64,000 nucleotides of DNA from Planctomycetia bacterium (GCA_015075005.1 JABTVC010000002.1:310001-374000), one strand, 5' to 3'; counted from the stretch's first letter, positions 49,395 to 60,053 are shown. The notes: generated by a model from the letters alone, not told the origin. A program made the numbers and translations.

Positions 49395-51056
49395 ATGAAT
49401 CAAATTGCTATTAACAATATCGGGGATGTGTTATTTGAAATAGGCAAAGTAAGCCGGGCCGATTTGGATCGTGCTATGGAGGTTCGAAGGCAAACAAGGC
49501 AAAAGCTCGGACGCATCCTGATTGATTTAGGAACAGTTTCCGAAGAGGACCTCCGGCTTGCTTACAGTAAATTACTGCAGATACCAATTTGGGAGAAAAG
49601 GAAGGACGACAGGTATCCCGTGGTGGAAAATATGCCCAAGGTCTTTCTGATGGCAAATCGTGTGCTTCCCTTGTGTCTGCATGATGGGATATTGGACATC
49701 GCCCTTGCAGATCCTCAGGATTCGCTGCTGGCAGAGACGATTTCAATAGCAACAAATAGAGAAATACAGATCTTTGCCGGGTGTGAAAAAGATATTTTGG
49801 CTTCACTTGAAAGCATGTATGAGGGTGAGCTGAAAGAAGAAGATACGGCGGCTTCCAGTATAGAAGTAATGGATGATGTGGAGCATTTACGGGATATGGC
49901 CTCAGAGGCTCCCGTTATACGTCTTGTAAATAGTGTGCTGACAAAGGCAATTGAGATAGGGGCGAGCGATGTACACCTGGAACTTTTTGAGAGAACTGCC
50001 CGATTGCGGTATCGCGTGGACGGTGTTTTGCAGGAACTTGCACCTCCGCCCCGCGAGATATACCATGCCATTATTTCCCGTATTAAGATACTGGCGAAGC
50101 TGAATATTGCCGAGAAGCGCCTGCCTCAGGATGGAAGGATCAAGATGCGGGTGGCAGGTAAAGAGGTAGACCTAAGGGTTTCGATTATCCCTATGAGTTA
50201 TGGCGAAGGGGTTGTAATGAGGATTTTAGACCGTACAGCGGTTACCCTCGATTTAGAAAAACTGGGATTTGGTAAGGAATTTTTACTAAAATTTCGCCGT
50301 ATGGTTAGTAAACCTGAGGGTATGTTGCTCGTGACAGGGCCAACCGGAAGTGGAAAAACGACAACATTGTACGCCGTGCTCAAGGAACTCGTTTCTCCGG
50401 AGACAAAGATCATAACGGTAGAAGATCCGGTGGAATATAGTATGGATGGGGTAAATCAGATACAAGTGAATCCCCAGATTGACTTGACCTTTGCCTCAGG
50501 GTTGCGTTCCGTTTTAAGACACGATCCCGATATCATTCTCATCGGGGAAATCAGGGATCGTGAAACGGCCTCGATTGCCATACAGTCCGCCTTAACGGGA
50601 CACCTTGTTTTGTCGACGCTCCACACAAATGATTCAGCCTCGGCATTTACCCGTTTGATGGATATGGGGATGGAAGACTACCTGCTCTCTTCATGTATCA
50701 TTGGTGTGCTTGCACAGCGGCTGGTGCGAAAGATATGCGAAAAGTGCCGTGAGGCATATGTGCCTGAGGAGAATTTACGTAAGACAACACGGTTACAGGA
50801 AGGAGATTATTTATATAAAGCCGGGGGCTGTGATGAGTGCAATAATACGGGATTTAAAGGGCGAAAATGTATCGCCGAGTTTTTGGTCGTGGATGAAGCC
50901 ATACGCCGGCTCGTTCTTGCCCATAAAGATTCCAGTGAGATCATGAGGCAGGCGGCTAAGACCGGGACAAAGAATTTGTGGGAGGATGGACTCGAATCTG
51001 TTCGCAGGGGGGAAACGACGCTGGAAGAGTTGTTGCGGGTATCTTCAGATACATAA
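49395..51056 (+). CDS. gspE: Type II secretion ATPase GspE
   Basis: A 553-aa hexameric ATPase powering pseudopilus assembly. N-terminal T2SSE_N domain, then Walker A VTGPTGSGKTTTLYAVL near 315, Asp box ITVEDPVEY, Walker B LRHDPDIILIGEIRD, His box GHLVLSTLHTNDS and a tetracysteine zinc site KICEKCREAY...GGCDECNN. Acts at the inner face of the inner membrane. Other Gsp components (GspC, D, F, K, L) are not in the window. Confidence 0.96.
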   Translation: MNQIAINNIGDVLFEIGKVSRADLDRAMEVRRQTRQKLGRILIDLGTVSEEDLRLAYSKLLQIPIWEKRKDDRYPVVENMPKVFLMANRVLPLCLHDGILDIALADPQDSLLAETISIATNREIQIFAGCEKDILASLESMYEGELKEEDTAASSIEVMDDVEHLRDMASEAPVIRLVNSVLTKAIEIGASDVHLELFERTARLRYRVDGVLQELAPPPREIYHAIISRIKILAKLNIAEKRLPQDGRIKMRVAGKEVDLRVSIIPMSYGEGVVMRILDRTAVTLDLEKLGFGKEFLLKFRRMVSKPEGMLLVTGPTGSGKTTTLYAVLKELVSPETKIITVEDPVEYSMDGVNQIQVNPQIDLTFASGLRSVLRHDPDIILIGEIRDRETASIAIQSALTGHLVLSTLHTNDSASAFTRLMDMGMEDYLLSSCIIGVLAQRLVRKICEKCREAYVPEENLRKTTRLQEGDYLYKAGGCDECNNTGFKGRKCIAEFLVVDEAIRRLVLAHKDSSEIMRQAAKTGTKNLWEDGLESVRRGETTLEELLRVSSDT

Positions 51057-51195
51057 AAAAGAAGTTGCGGTAATTTGTGTCATAGGGTTGTTTTTGTTAA
51101 ATTAAACATTGTTTATACCGATACTTTGCAATACGGAAGCAATAATCGCACGGGAATGGAGAATTTTAACAATAATAATTTAAGGAAGAATAATT
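51057..51195. other. Intergenic spacer
   Basis: No gene. The following frame is preceded by TTAAGGAAGAATAATTATG, with an AAGGAA ribosome site. Confidence 0.3.
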
Positions 51196-51429
51196 ATGCA
51201 TAATAAATTTTTGGAATCTATCGGTGTTAATGGAATAGATTTAAAAAAATATCCAACGGAACACATCCCACGCATACTCCACCTCAGTATGATTATCAAA
51301 AATACCTGCTTTTGGATGAATGAGGCCGTTGTGCCTTACCGTTTGTTACCTACAGATGAACAAACGAAGATACTTGAAGAATACGTACAATGCATCATAT
51401 CCTTTTCAACAAAAGGGGGCTTGACGTAG
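51196..51429 (+). CDS. Small hypothetical protein, 77 aa
   Basis: Start at ATG 51196 behind AAGGAAG. Sequence MHNKFLESIGVNGIDLKKYPTEHIPRILHLSMIIKNTCFW..., no signal peptide or motif known to me. It is a single gene between gspE and pepA. The presence of a ribosome site and the amphipathic pattern support it as real, but the length is small and there is no homology I can name. Confidence 0.5.
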   Translation: MHNKFLESIGVNGIDLKKYPTEHIPRILHLSMIIKNTCFWMNEAVVPYRLLPTDEQTKILEEYVQCIISFSTKGGLT

Positions 51430-51778
51430 CATTGTAAAATATGCCTGCACCAGGCGTCGGATATCTGCACTTCTGGTGATGTTGTATTTGCTTAAGCCCG
51501 TCTGATCGTAACCCTCACAAATTGATCTCTTCCAAACCACTCGTCTGTATCTTCCCGGAGAAAATGCCTGTTGTTATTTGGTCTTTTGTAGTATGGTTCA
51601 AATGCACAGGGCATGCTCGGTAATTATTGCATTGACATGCCTGACTTATTAATGCTAGATTTATAGCTTTGATCAGGAGGTTTTACGATAAGTACCGTCC
51701 GTGGTGAAGGTGTATTGTTGGTGCAATCATCCTAGGGTGCCGGGGGTAACCCGATAAGTGAGTTTAGAAAGGACAGGC
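51430..51778. promoter_or_regulatory. Intergenic region before pepA
   Basis: About 350 bp without a gene. It contains a probable promoter at 51632-51661 (TTGACA, 18-base spacer, TAGATT), an AGGAGG stretch near 51676 with no good frame after it, and a short inverted repeat GCCGGGGGTAACCCG near 51739. The true pepA ribosome site is GAAAGGA near 51767-51773. Confidence 0.5.
51632..51661 (+). promoter_or_regulatory. Predicted pepA promoter
   Basis: -35 TTGACA at 51632-51637, 18-base spacer, -10 TAGATT at 51656-51661. Leader of about 110 bases to the ATG at 51779. Confidence 0.55.
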
Positions 51779-53320
51779 ATGAATATTCACATTAAAATTG
51801 GAATTGCCGAAAAAGAAAGTGCAGAGATACTGGTTTTTTATTTGTATGAGGATACCAAGGCTGTTGGTGCGGCGCTTGCATATTGCAATAAGGCGTTGAA
51901 CAATGGTGTCTCTGATTTAATAAAGGGAAAAGGATTTGTCGCCAGGCTGAACAAAACAATTATCCTGCCTACGTATGGAAAAATTTCAGCAAGGCGGATC
52001 ATGTTGGTTGGATTGGGAAAGAAAAAAGATATTACCCTGGACAAAATCAGGCAAGTGGCAGGCACAACAACGAGTACTATCTGCAGTATGGGCGTGAGTG
52101 ATGGTGTCAGTGTTATGGACTCAATTGACGTCCTTCTTCCCTTAAGTGAGTGGTATCAGGCGTATGCAGAAGGTGCCCTGCTCTCCCTTTATAAGTACCA
52201 GAGATACAAAAGTGTTCCACCGGAAGAGCAGCAGGAACTCAAGGAGTTAACCCTTCTTTTGTCTAACAGGGAGATGTCAAAACCAGCTCATGATGCCGTT
52301 CGGCGTGGGCAAATTATTGCAGATGCCGTTTGTTTTACCCGCGACCTTATTAACACGCCTTCGCAGGATAAGACTCCCGCAATTATGGCGGAAGGCGCCA
52401 AAAAGATAGCCAGAGAACCGGGCATTCACTGTAAAGTATTGTCCTTTCCGGAACTGAAAAAACTCGGAATGGGTGGTTTGCTTGGTGTTGCGCAAGGGAG
52501 TATCCAGCCGCCTAAATTTATCATACTCGAATATAACGCCCGCGTTAAAAACCAGGATACGATTGTATTTGTTGGGAAAGGTATTACCTTTGACTCGGGT
52601 GGAATCTGCTTAAAACAGTCAAAAGATATGGATCTGATGAAGAGTGATATGTCTGGCGCTGCAGCGGTTATGGGGGCCATGAAAGCAATAGCTAAAATGA
52701 AGTTGCCCCAGCATATCGTGGGGCTCATACCATGCACAGAGAATATGCCGGGTGGTTCTGCACTGAAACCGTGAGATATCGTTAGATGCTATTCCGGCAA
52801 GACTGCCGAGGTTGTAAACACGGATGCCGAAGGGCGTTTAATTTTAGCGGATGCCCTGGCGTATGCGGAAAACTATAAACCAGTCGCCGTGATTGATCTT
52901 GCTACCCTGACGGGGTCCTGCGTGGTAGCACTGGGTACTGTTGTTACCGGCATGATGGGAAACAACGAAGAATTGAAAAAAAGGGTTAAAATTGCCGGCG
53001 AGACATCATGGGAAAGGGTCTGGGAGCTTCCCCTGTGGGAAGAATATCAGGAACAAATCAAGAGTGACATTGCAGATATCAAAAATGTGGGCGGCCCTTA
53101 TGCAGGAGCTATTACTGCAGCCTGTTTTTTGAGCAAATTTACAGAAAAATATCCCTGGGTACACCTCGATATTGCCGGCACTTCCTGGTGTGAAAAAAAC
53201 AATGCGTATACTCAAAAAGGGGCATCAGGCATGGGAGTTCGATTGCTTGTGCAATTAGTCAGGAATTGGACTCGATTCCCGGAGAAAAATTCTCCGCAGG
53301 TATCTGAGGTGAATGTATAA
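51779..53320 (+). pseudogene. pepA: Cytosol (leucyl) aminopeptidase with an in-frame TGA
   Basis: With the TGA read through, the frame is 513 codons, near the usual ~500 of PepA. It is an M17 metallo-aminopeptidase. Metal and catalytic residues fall on both sides of the stop: FVGKGITFDSGGICLKQSKDMDLMKSDMSGAAAV before it, and [17 protein letters not shown] after it. The TGA (52772-52774) takes the place of a conserved Gly: [26 protein letters not shown]. The reading frame is the same before and after, so one substitution (GGA to TGA) explains it. Start at ATG 51779 behind GAAAGGA. As read, the product would lack the active site. Confidence 0.88.
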
Positions 53321-53331
53321 TTTAAGTAATA

Positions 53332-56157
53332 ATGACCAGGGAAAGTAATAATCAAAGTAATGCTATTATCGTCAGGGGCGCTAGGGAACATAATTTAAAA
53401 AGTATCAATGTAGATATTCCACGAGATCGGATCACTGTTATTACGGGTGTCAGTGGTTCCGGTAAATCATCTCTTGCCTTTGATACAATTTATGCAGAGG
53501 GGCAACGCCGTTATATTGAAAGTCTTTCAACATACGCGCGGCAGTTTTTAGATCAGATACAAAAACCAGATGTAGAACTCATTGAAGGACTTCCTCCCAC
53601 GATTGCCATTGAACAACGCACTTGTCCGCACAGTCCGCGTTCAACAGTAGCAACCGTAACGGAAATTTATGACTATTTGCGTTTATTATACGCAAGAATT
53701 GGCACGCCCTATTGCTATCAATGCAAATGTATCATCTCCCGTCAAACCATTGACCAAATCATACAAAGAATATTGGAAATCCCCCGGGGAAGCAAGATTA
53801 CTCTGCTTGCGCCTCTCATTAAAGGAAAAAAGGGAGAACACCGGGAGGTGTTTCAAACGATAGTACAAAAGGGCTTTGTCCGTGCCCGTGTCGACAACGT
53901 TATTCTAGACCTCAAAACTATTCCAAAGTTGGCACGTTACAAAACGCACGAAATTGATGTGGTCGTTGATCGTTTAGTTATAAAAGATGATATCCGGACG
54001 CGCCTGTACAACTCTGTTGAAGCATGCCTTAAAATAGGGGAAGGAGTAATACTGGTAAGTCGGGAGCATGAAAAATCGCGGGCTGACCTGATCCTCAGCG
54101 AACGATACGCCTGTCCTAACTGCGGAAGTGGTTACGAGGAATTGACGCCGCGTATGTTTTCGTTTAACAGTCCTTATGGTGCTTGTCCTGGTTGCAATGG
54201 GCTGGGGCATGTCCTTGATTTTGATCCGGAGTTAGTTGTTCCCGATAAACACATCAACATCAGAGACGGGGCCATTGATGCATGGCGAGACTGGGGATCA
54301 TTGACTCAAGCTCACTATGATAATCAGGTAAAGATATTTTCAAAAACCTTTTCTGTCTCTCTGCATACGCCTTTCATAAAACTACCGGAAAAAGCTGCGA
54401 ATGCCCTGCTTTTTGGAACAAAGGACTTTGAAGGGGTAATCCCCAACCTTAAACGTATCTATGAAAAAACGGCCAGCGAACGCATCCTGAAACGCCTTTC
54501 CAGCTATATGAGCTACAGGGTATGTGCTACCTGTAACGGGGCGCGGCTGCGGCCCGGGACCCTGTCGGTAAAAATTGATAATAAATCAATTCACGAGATT
54601 ATGGGTCTGACTATAGAAGAAAACATCGAATTTTTTGCCACGCTGAAATTGGGGGGAAACCAGGCAGTTATTTCCAGACCAATCCTGAAAGAAATTCAAA
54701 ACAGGCTTCGTTTTATGGTCGATGTCGGATTGCACTATTTAACCCTGGGACGAAGTAGCGACACCCTGTCCGGAGGCGAAGCACAGAGAACAAGACTTGC
54801 CACACAAGTCGGTTCGGGCCTCGTCGGGGTTTGTTATGTCCTGGATGAACCCACGATAGGGCTTCACCCGAGAGATAATGAACGGCTTTTGCGAACTTTA
54901 AAAACGCTTCGGGATAATGGCAATACCGTCATCCTTGTAGAGCATGACGAACACACCATTCGTCATGCAGATTATATCATAGACCTTGGCCCGGGGGCAG
55001 GTGTACGTGGTGGCAGCGTCGTCGCCAGTGGTACTGTAAAAGAAATTTCAGATAATCCCCATTCACTAACCGCGCAATACCTCAACCAAACGCATAAAAT
55101 CGAACTTCCTGGTAAAAGACGAAAGGGTGATTTGAAGAATTCTCTGGAAATAAAGGGGGCACGTGCCCATAACCTGAAATCGATCAATGTAAAAATCCCT
55201 TTAAAAACTCTTTGTTGTATTACCGGGGTATCCGGTTCCGGGAAAAGCACACTCGTCAATGATATCTTGCATCGGGCACTGGCCAGGGTCTTTTCTGGCA
55301 GTCACGAGGCGCCCGGAGAGCATGATAAAATTCTTGGCGTGGAACATATTGATAAAGTTATAGAAATTGATCAATCGCCCATCGGACGCACTCCGCGCTC
55401 GAATCCTGCAACATACACAAAGGCATTCGATGTGATCCGCTCTCTTTTTGCGCAGACGCAGGAGGCAAAGGTTAGGGGTTACACCGCAGGAAGATACAGC
55501 TTCAATGTCAGCAGTGGACGATGTGAGGGCTGTAAAGGTCAAGGAATCAAAAAAGTAGAAATGCATTTTTTGCCCGATATGTACGTTCTGTGTGAGGAGT
55601 GCAAGGGGAAGAGGTATAATAAAGCAACCCTGGAAGTTACTTATAAGGACAAAAGTATTTCAGATGTGCTGGATATGCGGATCGAAGAGGCACATCAGTT
55701 TTTCAAAAATATTCCAAAGATTGAACGTGTCTTGTGCACACTCAACGATGTCGGGCTGGGATATATTACCTTGGGACAATCAAGCACCACCCTGTCCGGA
55801 GGAGAATCGCAAAGGATCAAACTTGCTGCGGAGCTCTCTCGTCATGCGACGGGCAAAACGCTTTACATCCTGGATGAACCTACCACGGGCCTTCATTTTG
55901 CAGATATACACCAGCTTCTGAAAATATTACACAGATTAGTCGATCTGGGTAATACCGTCCTGGTCATAGAGCACAACCTGGAGGTTATTAAAACGGCAGA
56001 CCACATCATCGATTTAGGTCCGGAAGGCGGGGTACATGGTGGCGAAGTTGTGGTAGCAGGCACCCCTGAACAGGTTGCGAAAAATGAACGGTCCTATACG
56101 GGAAAGTTTTTGAGAAAAGTCCTTCGTGGGAGTCGCAATGCCGCGGGCAATGCTTGA
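53332..56157 (+). CDS. uvrA: Excinuclease ABC subunit A
   Basis: A 941-aa DNA damage-recognition ATPase in nucleotide excision repair. Two ABC modules: Walker A ITGVSGSGKSSLAFDTIY near 40 and ITGVSGSGKSTLVND near 630; signature LSGGEAQRTRLA near 480 and LSGGESQRIKLA near 820; zinc modules CYQCKCII, CPNCGSGYEE...CPGCNGLGHV, CATCNGARL and CEGCKGQGIKKVEM...CEECKGKRYN. Full length, intact over 2.8 kb. Starts 11 bases after pepA's stop, so probably cotranscribed. Confidence 0.98.
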   Translation: MTRESNNQSNAIIVRGAREHNLKSINVDIPRDRITVITGVSGSGKSSLAFDTIYAEGQRRYIESLSTYARQFLDQIQKPDVELIEGLPPTIAIEQRTCPHSPRSTVATVTEIYDYLRLLYARIGTPYCYQCKCIISRQTIDQIIQRILEIPRGSKITLLAPLIKGKKGEHREVFQTIVQKGFVRARVDNVILDLKTIPKLARYKTHEIDVVVDRLVIKDDIRTRLYNSVEACLKIGEGVILVSREHEKSRADLILSERYACPNCGSGYEELTPRMFSFNSPYGACPGCNGLGHVLDFDPELVVPDKHINIRDGAIDAWRDWGSLTQAHYDNQVKIFSKTFSVSLHTPFIKLPEKAANALLFGTKDFEGVIPNLKRIYEKTASERILKRLSSYMSYRVCATCNGARLRPGTLSVKIDNKSIHEIMGLTIEENIEFFATLKLGGNQAVISRPILKEIQNRLRFMVDVGLHYLTLGRSSDTLSGGEAQRTRLATQVGSGLVGVCYVLDEPTIGLHPRDNERLLRTLKTLRDNGNTVILVEHDEHTIRHADYIIDLGPGAGVRGGSVVASGTVKEISDNPHSLTAQYLNQTHKIELPGKRRKGDLKNSLEIKGARAHNLKSINVKIPLKTLCCITGVSGSGKSTLVNDILHRALARVFSGSHEAPGEHDKILGVEHIDKVIEIDQSPIGRTPRSNPATYTKAFDVIRSLFAQTQEAKVRGYTAGRYSFNVSSGRCEGCKGQGIKKVEMHFLPDMYVLCEECKGKRYNKATLEVTYKDKSISDVLDMRIEEAHQFFKNIPKIERVLCTLNDVGLGYITLGQSSTTLSGGESQRIKLAAELSRHATGKTLYILDEPTTGLHFADIHQLLKILHRLVDLGNTVLVIEHNLEVIKTADHIIDLGPEGGVHGGEVVVAGTPEQVAKNERSYTGKFLRKVLRGSRNAAGNA

Positions 56158-56262
56158 CAATCCATGTATAAAAGAATATATTTTATGATACTTAAGAATT
56201 ACAACGAGCAAAAAGACCAAAGTTTTAAAACTCCTGGGATTCAGTTAAGAAAGGAATAAAGG

Positions 56263-56865
56263 ATGTGGGATTATTCGGAGAAGGTTAAAGATCATTTCTT
56301 TCATCCAAGGAATGTCGGTGAAATTGAAAATCCAGACGCCGTGGGTGAAGTAGGTAGTTTGGCCTGCGGCGATGCGTTAAAATTGATGTTAAAACTGGAT
56401 AAATCGGGGCGTATTGCGGATGCAAAATTTAAGACCTTTGGATGCGGAAGTGCTATTGCTTCTGCGAGCGCATTGACTGAGATGGTAAAAGGAAAGACGC
56501 TGGATGAGGCGGGAACGCTTACCGACAACGACATCGCACAGTATCTTGATGGCTTGCCAGAACAAAAAATGCATTGTTCTGTGATGGGCCGTGAGGCCCT
56601 GGAAGCAGCTATCGCAAATTACCGGGGGATGAAAATAGAAAAACCGGTTGACGAAGGGAAGATCGTCTGTAAATGCTTTGGCGTTACAGACAATAAAATT
56701 ATCCATGAGGTGCGGGAGCATAAATTAACTACCATTGATCAGGTAACAAATTACTGTAAGGCGGGCGGTGGGTGTCGTTCTTCACCCGCAAATCCAGGCT
56801 ATTATAGAGATGGTATGGCAAAAGAAAAAGAGAAGGCAGAGGTTGGGAAGACGGGGACCCGGTAA
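56263..56865 (+). CDS. nifU: NifU-like Fe-S scaffold (IscU + BFD-like domain)
   Basis: A 200-aa protein. N-terminal IscU scaffold with the three cysteines in [22 protein letters not shown] and [12 protein letters not shown] (residues about 36, 63 and 107). Central BFD-like [2Fe-2S] domain, [11 protein letters not shown] and [16 protein letters not shown]. The C-terminal Nfu domain found in classical NifU is missing; it is encoded by the next gene. The protein assembles a cluster on the scaffold with sulfur from NifS. Start at ATG 56263 behind AAAGGAATAAAGG. Confidence 0.93.
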   Translation: MWDYSEKVKDHFFHPRNVGEIENPDAVGEVGSLACGDALKLMLKLDKSGRIADAKFKTFGCGSAIASASALTEMVKGKTLDEAGTLTDNDIAQYLDGLPEQKMHCSVMGREALEAAIANYRGMKIEKPVDEGKIVCKCFGVTDNKIIHEVREHKLTTIDQVTNYCKAGGGCRSSPANPGYYRDGMAKEKEKAEVGKTGTR

Positions 56866-56885
56866 AAATTGACAAATATTCAAAG

Positions 56886-57110
56886 ATGATGTTGATACAG
56901 GAAACTATAGAGAGAGATATCCGGCCAATCCTCCAGTCAGATGGGGGCGACATTGAATTGCTTGACATAGATGGTGACCGTGTTATGGTTTCGTTCCGTG
57001 GCAGTTGTGTGGAATGTCCCAGTTCCGGAGTTACCATTAAATCTACGGTGGAGGCGAAGTTACGGGAATTTGTTACCGATACACTTATTGTTGAGGAGGT
57101 GGCTTCATGA
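56886..57110 (+). CDS. Nfu/NifU C-terminal domain protein
   Basis: A 74-aa protein with the CxxC cluster site in [21 protein letters not shown] (residues about 41-44). This domain carries Fe-S clusters from a scaffold to targets. It starts 21 bases after nifU and overlaps nifS by 4 bases (ATGA), giving one operon. In most organisms it is fused to NifU; here it is separate, in a different frame from nifU, and both pieces have clean ends, so the split looks natural. Confidence 0.92.
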   Translation: MMLIQETIERDIRPILQSDGGDIELLDIDGDRVMVSFRGSCVECPSSGVTIKSTVEAKLREFVTDTLIVEEVAS

Positions 57111-58301
57111 AGGTTGTATACGCAGATAATAATGCTACGACGAAGGTTGCTCCTGAGGTCGTAGAGGCGATGTTGCCTTATTTTACAGAATACTATGGAA
57201 ATCCTTCAAGTATGCATACCTTTAGGTAGGTAGCAAAAAATTGATGTTGCAAGACAGCAGGTAGCAGATCTTGTTGGCGCAGACTCAGGCGAGATTGTGT
57301 TTATGAGCTGTGGTACGGAAAGTGATAATGCGGCAATTTGGGGGATACTGCATGCAAATCCTCATAAGAGGCATATTGTGACTACCAGGGTTGAGCACCC
57401 GGCTGTATATAATTTGGGTAAATATTTAGCTCTGAATGGTTATCACGTGACAGAACTGGGTGTAGATAGCAGCGGGATGCTTAATTTGCAGGAATTGACC
57501 GATGCAATAAGGGAAGATACGGCGATTGTGTCAATTATGTATGCAAATAATGAGACCGGTGTGATTTTTCCAGTAGAGGAGATTGGGCACATTGTGAAGG
57601 AAAAAGGTTCAATATTGCATACCGATGCTGTGCAAGCCGTAGGGAAGATACCTTTAAATCTTTCAAAAAGTACGATAGACTTATTAACTCTCTCGGGGCA
57701 CAAATTACATGCCCCCAAAGGAGTGGGTGCCTTATTTATTCGAAAGGGAATTACGTTTACACCTTTTATTATCGGGGGTCATCAGGAAAAGAATCGCCGG
57801 GGTGGTACGGAAAATGTTCCTTCGATTATCGGACTTGGCAAGGCGTGTGAATTAGCAAAAAAATATATGAGCGAAGAACAGACCCGCGTGAAACAATTAC
57901 GGGATAAGGCCGAAGACGAGATACTGAAAAAGGCTCCTGATACCAGGGTGAATGGACATAAAACGAAACGTCTTCCAAATACGACTAATTTGAGTTTTGA
58001 ATTTGTGGAGGGAGAGGCCATTCTGTTGCTGCTGAACGAAAAAGGGATTTGTGCCTCGTCAGGCTCCGCCTGTACATCTGGTTCTTTGGAGCCATCGCAT
58101 GTATTAAGGGCCATGGGCGTTCCTTTTACCGCGGTACACGGTTCTATAAGGCTAAGCTTGAGCCGATATAATACCATCGAAGATGTTGATTATGTTATCG
58201 AACATCTTCCGCCGATTATTAGAAGATTAAGAGAAATATCACCTTATAGCAAAGAAACAAAGGTGAAGGAGCAAGCCGGCAAAATATCGGCAAGGGTATA
58301 G
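57107..58301 (+). pseudogene. nifS: Cysteine desulfurase (NifS/IscS type), frame broken near codon 38
   Basis: The N-terminus is normal: [19 protein letters not shown]...[11 protein letters not shown]. Then 57224-57242 reads out of frame with stops (TAG, TGA). From about 57243 the rest is continuous in the next frame: DVARQQVADLVGADSGEIVFMSCGTESDNAA, PLP lysine in TLSGHKLHAPKG, and the catalytic cysteine in GICASSGSACTSGS. The net change is +1 (or -5 relative to a standard GRQ-V-A-K-K-I spacer). NifS removes sulfur from cysteine for NifU. If the break is real, the operon's sulfur donor is dead. Frame from 57297 is open. Confidence 0.88.
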
Positions 58302-58379
58302 AGCATAGGAGCATTGAGGATGGAGGAATTTTCCTTCCTGCTTGCCATTGATTTTGATGATAAACGGTAAATAAAAAAA

Positions 58380-58405
58380 TAGGGGCGATCTTTATGATCG
58401 CCCCT
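58380..58405 (-). terminator. Terminator of the degP-like gene
   Basis: Stem GGGGCGATC (58382-58390) with GATCGCCCC (58396-58404), loop TTTAT. On the minus strand it is followed by an uridine-rich run (ATTTTTTTATTT), 45 bases past the degP stop. Confidence 0.9.
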
Positions 58406-58449
58406 AAAGCAAAAATTGAAAATTGCATTTGCGAACAGCACGTTAAAAA

Positions 58450-60009
58450 CTACTTTTCTTTAGTTTTGATAATAACATATCGTGAAAAGCCACCGCGTTT
58501 TATTAGCACCAGAACGCCTTTTTCTTTATCTGCTTCACTCAATGCCTTCTTAAAATCTGTTACGTTACTAATTTTTTTCCGGTTTACTTCCTTAATAAGG
58601 TCGCCTTCTCGTATTTCCGACATAGCGGCTGGGCTTCCAGGTTGGACCTCTGAGACGATTACCCCGCTATCTTCTTCAATACCAAGGCTTTTGGCAAGTT
58701 CTTTTGTGAGGTTTTGCACGGTCATTCCAAGATCTTTTCCGCCGGACGGTGCCGCGCCTGGTCCCGCAGCGAATAAATCAGAGGGTTGTTCCCCGATCTT
58801 TACGCTCAATTCTTTCTCTTTGCCATCCCGCAAGACTTTCACCCTTGCTTTTTTGCCTACCTCCGTTTGGGCAACGCAGTTACGGAGGTGGTTCACATCC
58901 CGGATGAGTTTTCCTTCATATTCAATTACAATGTCACCACGTTCAAAGCCCGCTTCTTTTGCCGGAGAATTATCTTGAATATCACTGACAAGGACACCTT
59001 CTGTAACGGTAACATCAAATGACTTTGCTAAGGCAGGATCGATGTCTTGAATCACAACCCCAAGCCAGCCGCGTGTGACCTTGCCTTTTTCGACAAGGTC
59101 TTTCATGATGATTTTTACCATATTGATAGGGATGGCAAATCCGATGCCCTGATAACCACCGCTCCGGGTAAATATAGCGGTATTAATGCCAACAATTTCC
59201 CCTTTAATATTGACGAGCGGTCCTCCACTATTGCCCGGATTGATGGCGGCGTCTGTCTGGATCATATCTTCATACGCCGCAACGCCCACATTGGCCCTGC
59301 CTGTGGCGCTAATAACACCAATTGAAACTGTTTGTGACAAGCCAAATGGGCTTCCAATTGCGATGGCCCATTGTCCCACCCGAATAGTATCTGAATCACC
59401 CATCTTTGCTGAGGGCAGATTTTTTGCTTCAATTTTTACCACGGCAATATCTGTTTGCGGGTCTGTGCCGACAATCTTGCCATCAAATTCTCTTTTGTCT
59501 CCCAAGGTAATCTTGAGTTCGTCGGCATCTTCTACAACATGATTGTTTGTTATAATATAACCTTTTTCACTGTCTATGATTATACCCGATCCGAGCCCCT
59601 GTATTTTGTATTCGCCTTCAGGAAAGCGGGATTTGAAAAACTTGTCAAAAAAATCGTCGCCAAAAAAATCTCTGAACTGCTGGAATTGATCTTCGCCTTG
59701 CTCCTGGTCTGGTTCTGGTCTTTGCTGAGGATGAAATCGGTCGCTTGGCATTTGTCGTTGTTTTTGCTTGCTACGCTTAAAGGTCTTTACGGAAGTGATG
59801 GAAACAACGGCAGGTTTAACCTGATTAACCACAGTTTCAAATACATGTTCAAAGTGCATGGCTGTATTTAAAGCTTCTGCATCGGAATCGTTTGTCTGTT
59901 TGTTTGCTGCGGAGACCCATGTTTCCTGAGGTAAGCAAATGCTTATTCCAACAAACACGCTCAAAATAAACAGAAAACGCAAATACAATTTTTCTCCCTT
60001 GTGAACCAT
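58450..60009 (-). CDS. degP: DegP/HtrA-family periplasmic serine protease
   Basis: A 519-aa protein. N-terminal signal (LYLRFLFILSVFVGISICLPQETWVSA), a Gln/Pro-rich segment, then the trypsin-like domain with catalytic His in GYIITNNHVVEDAD (about 160), Asp in DPQTDIAVVKIE and Ser in AINPGNSGGPLVN (about 262). Two PDZ domains follow (VTEGVLVSDIQDNSPAKEAGF and EDSGVIVSEVQPGSPAAM). It degrades or chaperones misfolded envelope proteins. AGGAGG precedes the ATG. Promoter at 60054-60082. Confidence 0.96.
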   Translation of the reverse strand: MVHKGEKLYLRFLFILSVFVGISICLPQETWVSAANKQTNDSDAEALNTAMHFEHVFETVVNQVKPAVVSITSVKTFKRSKQKQRQMPSDRFHPQQRPEPDQEQGEDQFQQFRDFFGDDFFDKFFKSRFPEGEYKIQGLGSGIIIDSEKGYIITNNHVVEDADELKITLGDKREFDGKIVGTDPQTDIAVVKIEAKNLPSAKMGDSDTIRVGQWAIAIGSPFGLSQTVSIGVISATGRANVGVAAYEDMIQTDAAINPGNSGGPLVNIKGEIVGINTAIFTRSGGYQGIGFAIPINMVKIIMKDLVEKGKVTRGWLGVVIQDIDPALAKSFDVTVTEGVLVSDIQDNSPAKEAGFERGDIVIEYEGKLIRDVNHLRNCVAQTEVGKKARVKVLRDGKEKELSVKIGEQPSDLFAAGPGAAPSGGKDLGMTVQNLTKELAKSLGIEEDSGVIVSEVQPGSPAAMSEIREGDLIKEVNRKKISNVTDFKKALSEADKEKGVLVLIKRGGFSRYVIIKTKEK

Positions 60010-60053
60010 AATAACCTCCTACGAAAAGTGTTGATCAGTAAGTATACCTGCGG

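Noticed and set aside
51430..51778. Structured RNA upstream of pepA
   Set aside because: Only a short inverted repeat near 51739 was found, with no recognisable RNA family signature.
56263..57110. nifU and nfu as one gene broken by a frameshift
   Set aside because: Both pieces have clean ends with a 21-base gap and separate start, and the second overlaps nifS as in a designed operon.
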